Assembly: GCA_009746045.1 (NCBI GenBank)
Contig: RPFO01000451.1
Coordinates: 1-64,000 of the forward strand
Source of the DNA: Mesostigma viride
Taxonomy: Eukaryota; Streptophyta; Mesostigmatophyceae; Mesostigmatales; Mesostigmataceae
DNA: 64,000 nt
Direction: 5' to 3'
Shown here piece after piece: positions 54,193 to 62,640 of this stretch; the stretch's first letter is position 1, and every line of letters starts with the position of its first letter. Both the position numbers and the translations under genes were made by a program. The notes under the pieces are model-generated. The model saw nothing but the letters and a program-made list of their open reading frames with translations. It made no database searches and was not told the origin of the DNA.

Positions 54193-55748
54193 AGCCGTGA
54201 AGATGTCCAGGTCCAGGACAATAGGCGGGGGCGGGGGGTGGCCGGGGCGGGCACCGCAAAGGCCGGTTCGTCGGGGTGAAGGTCGCGCAAAGCCTGCAGG
54301 GTCGGGGGAGTGGAGGGAGCCAACGCGGTCAGTTCAAGCTTTTGCATGGCCCGGCTCAATTCACCTACCTTCACCAACCGCATGACGTCAGCTTCCACCC
54401 GGGCAAAGGAGGCGGCCCCCGACACCCGGGTGGAGGCCGGAGGCTGCAGCGCCCACAGCCCTTCCCAATCCCCGAGGAGGAACCGCCGGCAGCGAGCGAT
54501 GACCGCACCCTGTACGCCACGCACGCCCCGCTCCAACGGCGCTAAGAGGAGCCGGGGGGTGACGAGAAACAGCTTGTGGCCGAGTTCGTCGAGAGGGTGA
54601 CTATGCATCCGGGCCAGGGAAAGCAGGGCGCAGCGCGTAAACAAGCTCCGGGCGCGGTGAGGGACGTCCGGGAGCGTCATGCAAGGGTTGCGCGCACAGG
54701 CGGCAAAAGGGAGCGTGGCCAGGAATGCCCAGCCTGCCGAGAGGTCCCCCGGATCGCTCGTACCCTGCGATGCCGGTGGAGGGGCAGGGGCCGACCGAGG
54801 GGCCGCCCCGGACCGGGAGGCCGGTGCGGCCGCCGGGCCGCCGGGCAGGCCGTTCTGGGGGGTTTGGCGGCGGCACTGCCGCTCATGCTGGTACCGCCCG
54901 TGGATCGAAAAAATCCGCTGGCAATGGGCTGCCGGGCAGCGGTAGCAGTCCATGGCGCGCATGGCGGCCTCCGTGATGTGGGGGTGGGAAGCCCGAATGT
55001 GCACCAGCAACGAATTCCGGTTGGGCAGGCGCGCGCCACACGGGTCACCAAGGGGACCATCGACTTGGCAATAATGGAAGCCATCTGAGGGGGTGCGCCC
55101 ACCCGGTTGGGCCGGCCCGGGTCGAGAGGGGGAGGGGTCGGGAGCACCCTCAGCCAGAGGAACTACAGCTGCAGCGGAACCCAGGGCGGGGCCGGCCGCC
55201 GGGCGGTCAGCAGGGCTCGTGGCAGCCGAGGACAAGACCGGCGCGGGGACGGCCCCCACGGCCGGGAGGGGGGCGCTGGAGGAGGCAGCCAAGCCGGCGC
55301 GCGACCCACGACCACGCACAGGGGAGGCAGGTGTCGGGGCAGGCGCGTGGGACTGGCGGCGCACGGACACGGGCGAGGGCCCCAGCGGGAGAACGCCAGG
55401 AGGCAAGGGGGAAAGGACCGCGGCCCGGCAAAGGGGGCAGGTGGCGGAGGTCGCGTGCAAGCTCGTGGCGATGCAAGCTTGATGGAAGACGTGGCCGCAA
55501 GCAGGGAGGCGGCAGAGACCGTCACCAGGGCGAGGCAGGTCCAAGCAGATGGGGCAGGAGGGGCCGCTGGCAGTGACATCCACCAAGTGGGCCGGCCCGT
55601 AGTGGGCGGGCGCCGCGTCCCACCCCAGCTCCCAGCTCGGCAGTCGGGCGATCTCATCGGCGGAGAGAAGACGGCGGCGCGGACCAGCAGGGTGCCAGAC
55701 ATGGGGGATGCCCGCAAGCTCGAGCACATCGTGCAAGATGGCGGGCAC
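54186..55748 (-). CDS. RLE retrotransposon middle region: RING-H2 and zinc finger (copy 2)
   Basis: 520 codons. Residues 65-108: RING-H2 (CPICLDLP ... CRLPACGHVFHQACI ... CPLC). A Pro/Ala-rich linker follows, then a zinc-finger region (CQVDGPLGDPCG, HIRASHPHITE, MDCYRCPAAHCQRIF, HGRYQHERQC). A conserved linker ends it (HRARSLFTRCALLSLARMH, GAVIARCRRFLLGDWEGLW, SRAMQKLELTALAP). The final 18 or so residues are out of frame: the RT frame takes over at a C-run (about 54215-54235). RING fingers usually mark ubiquitin ligases or protein scaffolds; the role here is unknown. Confidence 0.88.
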   Translation of the reverse strand: MPAILHDVLELAGIPHVWHPAGPRRRLLSADEIARLPSWELGWDAAPAHYGPAHLVDVTASGPSCPICLDLPRPGDGLCRLPACGHVFHQACIATSLHATSATCPLCRAAVLSPLPPGVLPLGPSPVSVRRQSHAPAPTPASPVRGRGSRAGLAASSSAPLPAVGAVPAPVLSSAATSPADRPAAGPALGSAAAVVPLAEGAPDPSPSRPGPAQPGGRTPSDGFHYCQVDGPLGDPCGARLPNRNSLLVHIRASHPHITEAAMRAMDCYRCPAAHCQRIFSIHGRYQHERQCRRQTPQNGLPGGPAAAPASRSGAAPRSAPAPPPASQGTSDPGDLSAGWAFLATLPFAACARNPCMTLPDVPHRARSLFTRCALLSLARMHSHPLDELGHKLFLVTPRLLLAPLERGVRGVQGAVIARCRRFLLGDWEGLWALQPPASTRVSGAASFARVEADVMRLVKVGELSRAMQKLELTALAPSTPPTLQALRDLHPDEPAFAVPAPATPRPRLLSWTWTSSRLC

Positions 55749-55762
55749 GGCCGCACCCGCGC

Positions 55763-56881
55763 TCAGCTCAAGAACACGCCCCCCCCCGCATCGTACAGAA
55801 CCAGGTCGCCGGCGTGCACGGTGACAGGAGCCCCGAAGTCAACGCGCAGGCGGGCGGCTTGCGCTGGGGTGACCGCCGTAGTCAAGCGCCCGTGGGCCTG
55901 CGCAACAAGGCCGGCCGAGCCGGGCCCGGCAGAGGCAAGAAACGTGTGCAGCTGAGGGCGATCGAGCAAGGCGTGGTCGGTGGCCCCCCCAGCGAGATAT
56001 GTCGCACGGGCGGCCTGCTGGGCCTGCACGGCAAGCCCTGTAGCAAAGAGCACCACCGCCTGCGCCACTTGAGCGTCCAGATTCAGGAGCCATTCTTGGC
56101 GCACCGCGGGCAGGTGCCAAGGCAGGCGGCCGCCGGCATGGTAGTCCTCGAGGACAAACCCCCAAAGCGTGGAGGCAAGGACAGGGGGGGAGGCTGCCTG
56201 CAGCATGTGCCGGACACGAACCACAAGGGCACTAAATTCAGGGGGCCGTGGGAGCGTAGGAAACGCCGCGTGCAAGCCGACAGCGTCCAACAGCAAGGGG
56301 CAATACAGCCAAGAGAACGTGGCGTGCCGGAGCGCGCTGACGCCCGCAATGTTGGTGGGGGGCCAAACGGAGAAGTCGTGGGACCCAAGCGCGGCCGACC
56401 AGGGGCCCACCACAGGAGTCGCCGCAGGGTGTCCCACAGCCTCAGGGAGGAGAGCCGCCAGGGACCCCTCAAGCACAGGAGGACGCAGGTCAGTGGCCAC
56501 CGCCGTGCTGGCCGGAGGTGGATCCCCAGAGCTAGGCGGGGCAGGGCCAGGGGACCCCGCGGAGGGGCCGGACGTGACGGCGCGGGGAGAGCGGGAGCAC
56601 GGTGTGGAACCCTCCACGAGGTCCGCAAGGCCCAGGAGAGGGTCCAGCGAGGGGCTGCGGGAGGGGGCGCGGGCCGAATGGGATCCCGGGGTCGACACGG
56701 CCGCGCGTCGGGAGCCTAGGGACGGCCGAGGCGGGGCCACGCAATGAGGGCACGCCCAAGGACCCGGGGGAGGCAGCCGGAAGAGGGGCGGGACCAAGCA
56801 GCGCGTGTGCCAGCCGCATTGGCACGAATCACACACAAGGAGACGGGGGGCATCCTCACCACTGTGGCAGACCTCGCACAC
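55763..56881 (-). CDS. RLE retrotransposon N-terminal region with PHD finger (copy 2)
   Basis: 372 codons. Residues 2-46 form a PHD finger (CEVCHSGEDAPRLLVCDSCQ ... GWHTRCLVPP ... WACPHC; C4HC3 order). A Pro/Ser-rich linker and an alpha-rich region follow (FSWLYCPLLLDAVGLHAAF, ALVVRVRHMLQAASP, AQVAQAVVLFATGLAVQAQQ). The first codon is GTG next to AT-rich DNA, so the true start is missing. The ORF ends at a G9 run (plus 55780-55788), where one base more or less leads straight into the RING ORF. PHD fingers often read histone H3 tails, so a chromatin-targeting role is plausible but inferred. Confidence 0.85.
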   Translation of the reverse strand: MCEVCHSGEDAPRLLVCDSCQCGWHTRCLVPPLFRLPPPGPWACPHCVAPPRPSLGSRRAAVSTPGSHSARAPSRSPSLDPLLGLADLVEGSTPCSRSPRAVTSGPSAGSPGPAPPSSGDPPPASTAVATDLRPPVLEGSLAALLPEAVGHPAATPVVGPWSAALGSHDFSVWPPTNIAGVSALRHATFSWLYCPLLLDAVGLHAAFPTLPRPPEFSALVVRVRHMLQAASPPVLASTLWGFVLEDYHAGGRLPWHLPAVRQEWLLNLDAQVAQAVVLFATGLAVQAQQAARATYLAGGATDHALLDRPQLHTFLASAGPGSAGLVAQAHGRLTTAVTPAQAARLRVDFGAPVTVHAGDLVLYDAGGGVFLS

Positions 56882-57010
56882 TATACTATAATTAATATAT
56901 AATTTTAATTTTATGTTAATTTTAATGTTATTTCATATAACATAATATAGCATAATATAATTAATATAATATAATATTATATAAACTAGTATATAAAAAA
57001 TTAAAATGTA
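56882..57010. repeat. AT-rich low-complexity tract
   Basis: ATAATATAATATTATATAA-type sequence flanking the 5' end of RLE copy 2. A similar AT tract lies near the 3' end (about 51593-51620), consistent with insertion into AT-rich DNA. Confidence 0.8.
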
Positions 57011-57309
57011 AAAGAAAAATATCTACCTTATTGGGGTTTATTGTTCCTTTCCAGTTCAGCATAAGTACACTCTTGAGTGTGTGCAATGTTTGGTTATACG
57101 CCATTGTCTTAAAATAGCAACCAATATAAACCTCCGTCCTAACCACATTTGGATACAATAAAGACATTGATGCCTGACACATAGCATTCATTGCTTGAAA
57201 TACCATGCATATTTTGTGTCAATGTTCTGCAGACCACAGCTTCAAGTGGGCATACTTCGCTTTCCTCAATATAATGGCGACATGGCATTTGGTGAAAGTG
57301 GTGAGTGCC

Positions 57310-57880
57310 ATGAAGTTGCGCCGGCCGTCGTTATCCATGACGAACTGAATGGGTTTCGTGCAAATCAAGTTTTTTGTTTTGGTGTTCCAGTTGCGCCGGC
57401 CGGCGTTTCCAATGGTATCTTGCGCGCACTTGCAAAAGCTTGCACGCTTATCAACATTTTGTGTTGGTAAACATTTTATCACCTCTGGGATTTCCGCCTT
57501 CACTACCTGAGTTGCTTCTTTGTGGTTTTCAAATGCAACCGAGTTACGCCGGCCGTCGTTACTCATGACAAATTGTAGGGGTTTTGTGCAAATCACTTTT
57601 GTATGGTTTATGTACATGCATCCAGTTGCGCCGGCCGGCGTTTCCAATGGTATCTTGCAGTTGCGCAATCAGGCCCCATTACCAAAAGTGTGTTTGTACA
57701 TCTTTTTTACACCTGAAGGATTTCTGCCTGCATATCCTGAGTTGCTTCTTAATGGTTTTTAATTGCGCCCGAGTTACGCCGGCCGTCGTTATTAATGACA
57801 AACTGTATGTGTTTCATAAAATCACTTTTGTATGGTTTACATGTATCCAGTTGCGCCGGCCGGCGTTATTAATGACGCTT
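57310..57880. repeat. ~229-bp tandem repeat, about 2.5 units, with GCCGGC palindromes
   Basis: GTT(G/A)CGCCGGCCGTCGTT occurs at about 57315, 57543 and 57773, and TTGCGCCGGCCGGCGTT at about 57391, 57625 and 57851. Spacings are about 228-234 bp. Shared blocks include GGGTTTCGTGCAAATCA / TTTTGTGCAAATCACTTTTG and GTTTCCAATGGTATCTTGC. The minus-strand ORF with repeated NDGRRN peptides (57219-57668) reflects the repeat. The same palindromic core occurs in the introns of the gene downstream. Confidence 0.9.
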
Positions 57881-58156
57881 GTCGTTCTTGTTTGATGCCC
57901 ATCGTTTTCGTCGTGTCTTTAATGGTGATTATTTATCATTACTCATCCTCAGGGCTTTCGGTGCCGCGGGATTAAGAGGCGAAAAAAATCAGCTGCCGTC
58001 TGACCAAAGTCTGATGGCGCGATCGGGGCGGGGGGCCGTTTCCGACGGTTCGCGTCCCTTGTCCAATGACGACCGGGAGCCTGCACTTCGCGGTCCTGGA
58101 GCGACAAGTACATCGAGAACAAGGGGTACAAAATTGCCAATGACATCTTTCCTATC

Positions 58157-61100
58157 ATGGCGGAACGCGTGAAAGCAAACAACCACAGGACGCCAGAGAT
58201 GAGCGCGGAGGTTCTGTCTTGCGCAGCTTCAAGACTAAATGCCATGGTGGCGGAGAGCAACGGCATTAAGAAGAGGAAGAACTGTGACGACGGGCTTCCT
58301 GAAAATTGGGCGGAATCTCTTCGGGATACATCAAGAAGGCTTTTGGCGACTTGGGAACATCTGAGAAGGATCGTGGGCTTAGGTGGGCCTTGTGTGGACT
58401 TGTTACGAAGGCAATGGAGGGCGTCCCGGACAGGATTGTGGAGCGCGCGTTCGGGATTGACAGGCGCTTTGTCGCAACTGTTCGGGGTCACAGGGATGGA
58501 ATGGAAGAAGGGGAGGACGACCTTTTGATGAGTGCGCCAGAGAGGAGGAGGAGGAAAGACGAGCTTCCGACGGAAGTCATTGCCCTGATACAAGCGTGCT
58601 GGAGGGATGATAACTTGACGCGGGCGTCTCCGAACATGAAGGATGTTCATTGTGAATGGACAGAAAGGATTACAAACATACACTAGCGTTTTCGGAGGGT
58701 GCGCGCTACTATACTGTCTCCAAGTCGAAGATTTACGAAGTGTTCATTTCCCGCCATCCGGAGTTGAAGCCACCGCGGCGGATGGACAGTAGGGAGGGGG
58801 GGGGGGGAGGGAGAGGAGGGTGTGAGGGGGGGAAATCAGGTGATTTTGGAGACGGAGGCAGGGATGTCAATGCTACGCACGAATCAGAAGAGCACAGTTC
58901 ATGTGGGATACACTACTTTTTGCAAGCATATGCCCGCATGCGTCAAGGGGCGGTGGAAAATGCGGAACTTGTGCGCATGCCAGCACCACACTACCATGCA
59001 GTCCATGGTTGGGGGGTTGGCCAAATTTCGTGCAACTTTTCATGCCAGATGCGAGTGCGGACCTGAATGCCACGCGTGCGATCATGGTAGCCAGCTCGAC
59101 GTGGGGTCGTCCGTGCCCACATGTTCCATTTTCAAAGCCACTCACACGACAGAGTGGGTGAACAAGTTTACTTGTGAGGTGGAGGGGATGAGGGAGGGGG
59201 GAGGTTCGAGGTCGTCTGTGGGGTCGTCGCGGCCGCAGGTTCAGCCTTTTCAGGGCGAACTTGAGGATCTGCCCATGCATGGGAGGGTGCTGGACGACGA
59301 GGAAGGGGTGCCCGATCATGACCTGGGCGAGGAGTTGGGGGTTTGCTCGATCCGGCGTAAGGCTTGTGTGTTGGGCACTTGCCTGGCTCCCAAGTGTGGA
59401 ATTCGGAACTTCATGTTATGCGAACGGGAGGAGGCTTCCAACCACCTGATTTCATGGACCAGATACGAGATGCAGGATGTGCCGCCGGGTGCGGTTCTTG
59501 GGCCAGAGGTAATTTTTAGTGGAGTGGTTGCGCCCCAAGGCGTTTCTTTTGCAATGTTTCCTGAAGTTCTTGGGCCAGAGGTAATTTTTAGTGGAGTGGT
59601 TGCGCCCCAAGGCGTTTCTTTTTCAATTTTTCCTGAGGTCCTGTCTTTTTTCTTTCTACAGGTCATTGGTGGGTCGAAGTTGATGTCTTTTCTGTATGTG
59701 CACACTGCGCATATGCAGGACGACTGTGACGAGATCGCAAAGGCTGGTGGGCAGCGATTGACGCAAGTCGACGTCAAGTCCACACCAACGGAGCTAAAGG
59801 AGGCAATTGTGGACAAGTGGCCGGACTTCATCCAGCATTGCTTCAACGCGTGGTGGCAAGCGGACGCCTCCAAGGAATGTCTCTCAAGGATGCGGGTGGG
59901 GGACCTTGTATGCCACACAGATTACGCCGAGAACTACCAGTCTTACACCTATCACAATCTCCAAGCACAGTATTGGCATCCAGTCACATTCGTCCTTATG
60001 CCCTGGATCGTGCGCTACTTGGATCCAGCGTCGGGAAAGGTCGTGAGAAGGGAGTTTCACTTCATCGGACAGGGCGGAATGAAAAGGGACGGGCGGGCCC
60101 TCCGTTTTGCTATCCTCAAAATCCTGGCGACACTACGGTCAGAAGGGGTAGAGGTGAAGCGCTTCATTGGGTGGTCGGACAATTGCTCCATGCAGTTCAA
60201 GTCAAGGAATGTGATCGCGGAAGTGGCCCGGCTGCTGACGGAGGATCCGCACCTGGAGTCATTTGAGTGGAATTACTTTGGGGAGCAGCACGGAAAGGGG
60301 GAGGTGGATGGAGCTGGTGGGACTGTGAAGTGCATGTTGAGGAGGTGGCACATCAGGGAAGAGAACCAGGACAAACAGACGGCCGCCCAGTTGGTGGAGA
60401 ATCTGGCGTCGGGGGCGGTGGGCGGGACCACAACGACCAGGCGTAACTTCTTCGAGTTCCCCGAGGTAATTAAGTGTACAGTCCTCGTTCAGGGAATAGT
60501 TACGCCGGCCGTCGTTTCTAGGGCGTTCTTGGAGTCCTGGCGATCAGGAGTGCTTAATAAAACACAACTAGCTCGATGGTCTCGTAACTTCAACTTTCCC
60601 TTGTGCAAATCTTGTCTTCGACGCGCAGGTGCTTCCTTACAGCCCAGGGCGCGGCGAAATCAAAGGAGTGAAGAAGGCGCACTGGTGGCGCATGGACAAG
60701 TCGAATGTGACGCGCTTAATGCTGCGCCAGTATTCCTGCTATTGTGGCGGTGCGTGCGCCGAGGAAAGGTGGTGGGATTGTCGAAAGGAGTGGACCGACA
60801 TGGACGGCTGGAATGTGGGAGGTGCTCGGATGAAGCTCCACAAACTGGGGGAGCCAGTGCAAAGGAACCCAAACGGACAAGGGGGGCACGCAGGGACGCG
60901 ACTGAACAGACTACAGGCAGAGAGGACGATGATGGGAAGGAGACTGAAGCTGCGAGACATTTTTGCCGTCGAGTCCTACTCTGGTGATGAGTCCCACGAT
61001 CCAGATCATCCATATTGGCTAGCGGAAGTCTTGCAGGAGCCTTATCAGGTGGCCGCTACTTTCGTGAGGCGAGTGGCCGACAGAAACGGCAAGGTCGATA

Positions 61101-61360
61101 GGGAGTTGTTCCGTAAGGGACAATGGGTGGTGGGGGTGCGCTACTGGGACAGATTTCCGGGTATGGCGACGATGTTCAAAATGGACGCCGATGCGCAAGC
61201 TGAACAGCCAAACTTGGTCAATTGCTACCTGTGCATGGACGCGGGGTTCGAACACACCATTGTTGTCAACCCAGCTAACAATCGCCAGGCCATCTTGACC
61301 ATTCCGACAGACGTCGAGAAACGGCTCACGAACTTGGCCAAGAAGAGACCTGTTGAGTAG
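58157..61360 (+). CDS. DDE-like transposase gene, spliced, with frameshifts
   Basis: Exon 1 (to 59508) begins uncertainly near 58157-58306. It contains ELPTEVIALIQACWRDDNLT, then (frame slip near 58655) DYKHTLAFSEGARYYTVSKS, then (slip at the G-rich run near 58795-58810) a cysteine cluster GRWKMRNLCACQHHTTMQSM. Exon 2 (59662-60465) holds candidate catalytic blocks: CHTDYAENYQSYTY, IGWSDNCSMQFKSR and EQHGKGEVDGAGGTVK. Exon 3 (60629-61360) has VLPYSPGRGEIKGVKKAHWW, CYCGGAC and a C-terminal domain ending at 61360. I recognise the layout from uncharacterised transposase-like proteins of animals and algae (D, D and HGKxxxDGxGG blocks) but cannot name a superfamily. The last two slips restore the original frame. 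Confidence 0.7.
59509..59661 (+). other. Intron 1 of the transposase-like gene, with duplicated donor
   Basis: GT at 59509 and AG at 59660-59661 (TTTCTTTCTACAG). Joins ...GGGCCAGAG to GTCATTGGT in phase 0. It is 153 bp, a multiple of three, and stop-free. A near-exact 72-bp tandem duplication (59494-59565, 59566-59637) repeats the last 15 exon bases, the donor and the TTGCGCCCCAAGGCG hairpin core, so two equivalent donors (59509 and 59581) exist. Confidence 0.75.
60466..60628 (+). other. Intron 2 of the transposase-like gene
   Basis: GT at 60466 (CCCGAGGTAATTAAG) and AG at 60627-60628 (CGACGCGCAG). Phase 0; the 163-bp length explains the frame change between exons. It contains GTTACGCCGGCCGTCGTTTC about 30 bp inside the donor, like the 57.3-57.9 kb repeats. 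Confidence 0.8.
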
Positions 61361-62059
61361 GCCAGCTCGCCCGGGCTTGGTTGGACGAGGTGGACAGCCT
61401 TGAGAGCACGTGCTTCGTTGTGAGCACTTGCCTTTCAGCCGTGATTTGCAAACGAGTTCCTTGTCCTGAATTGTAAAGCTCGATTCATGCTCTTTTAAGG
61501 AAGTGTATAATATTATCCAGATCATGTATATATTTAGATCTAGACCTGAGTTCAAATAACATTTCTTAGAGGGCTGAGATGCGCGAGGTCCAGCATACAT
61601 GTATATATCCATGGAGACATGTTACAAACTCAAATGTTTCATTGTACGTACCACTAGCTCGTCGACGGGGGTATCCCATGTAATGTATGATTTATGAATT
61701 AATTAATCGCTTAATTGTACAATTTAAATGGATCATGAACTTGTCAAGTGGCCTAATTTGGTTTATTTGGTTCATCATTTATTGATCTCAATCATTCTTA
61801 ATTGAATCTCGAGCAATAGCAATCGTGAAGCACATCCTAATCATGTGATTCGCATAATGAGAATAGGCAACAAGTGCTACTTTGAGGAATGCGGGGTTGG
61901 TCAGGTTATTATAGAGCTAGAGCTACAAACGGCACATATATTGCAAACTTTGCGCTCCAGGCATGGAATTTCAAAAGTACCAAAATTGGAGCAGTAGATG
62001 TTGGGGACGCCCCATATGGCTTTTAATACATCCTAGGCTACTTCATGCAAGGGTGGGAA
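61361..62059. other. Downstream non-coding sequence
   Basis: AT-leaning, with no gene, RNA or clear repeat seen. It probably includes the 3' UTR of the transposase-like gene. Confidence 0.4.
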
Positions 62060-62640
62060 TGTAAGCTACCCTTGCTCTAGGTGCACCAGGGCACCGGCAC
62101 CACCATGCTGTCTCAGGTTCAACCCGCCTAAGGGGGGGATCCTGGCACGGGGGAGGAAGATCATCATGGCTATACAAGGGCTAGGGCATGGCTTCTCGAC
62201 AGAGAGCATCTCTCTGCATAGGCATAGCATGGCTAAATTCTTATTTAAATTAATTAAAATCATAGCTCCGTGGGGAGCATATGTAACACATAGCCCTGAG
62301 AAAGGGGCATCCATGGGTTTGTAATACAATCAGGGCCACAACCTGCAGGTGTAGGATGTACAACTATCACCTGCTCTGGGTGCACTAGGTGCACCTGCAC
62401 CTCCATGATGGTTCATGCCTCCTAAACAAGCACAGGCACCCAGGGGGGGCTTGAGGAGAGGGCCTAGAAGGCCTGCATGACATATGGGGTGGAAGGTATG
62501 TGGCTAGGCTATAGCTAGGGTACACATGGCCTCTCAGTGCTCAACATCCATGGGGGTCCCATTATAGACATAGCGTGGCTAAATGTTGAAGGCATCATCC
62601 ATGGGGGCCATTCTGGGCCAGAGTTCAATAATACGCAATA
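62060..62640. repeat. Diverged ~300-bp tandem duplication
   Basis: GCTCTAGGTGCACCAGG (about 62073) and GCTCTGGGTGCACTAGG (about 62374) head two related segments. Each continues with GCACC(T/A)CCATG-type sequence, a GGGGG block, and AGCATGGCTAAAT / AGCGTGGCTAAAT near its end. Similarity is partial. Confidence 0.6.

Larger units (their letters stand above)
51829..56881 (-). mobile_element. RLE-type non-LTR retrotransposon copy 2
   Basis: Minus strand, spanning PHD, RING, zinc finger, RT and endonuclease regions. The 5' end stops at the edge of AT-rich DNA, right before the first PHD cysteine and without an ATG, so it is probably slightly 5'-truncated. The 3' UTR extends below 51829 by perhaps 200 bp. 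No LTRs. Three ORFs are separated only by slips in C/G runs (near 55785 and 54215-54235) and probably form one polyprotein of about 1680 residues. Confidence 0.9.

Noticed and set aside
51596-56903. TAATATATAAT as target-site duplication of RLE copy 2
   Set aside because: The 11-bp match lies in AT-repeat DNA on both sides (51596-51606 and 56893-56903) and could occur by chance. The element ends are not otherwise fixed.
57219-57668. 149-codon minus-strand ORF with repeated NDGRRN peptides
   Set aside because: The peptide repetition follows the 229-bp DNA repeat; no domain and no codon bias that would indicate a gene.
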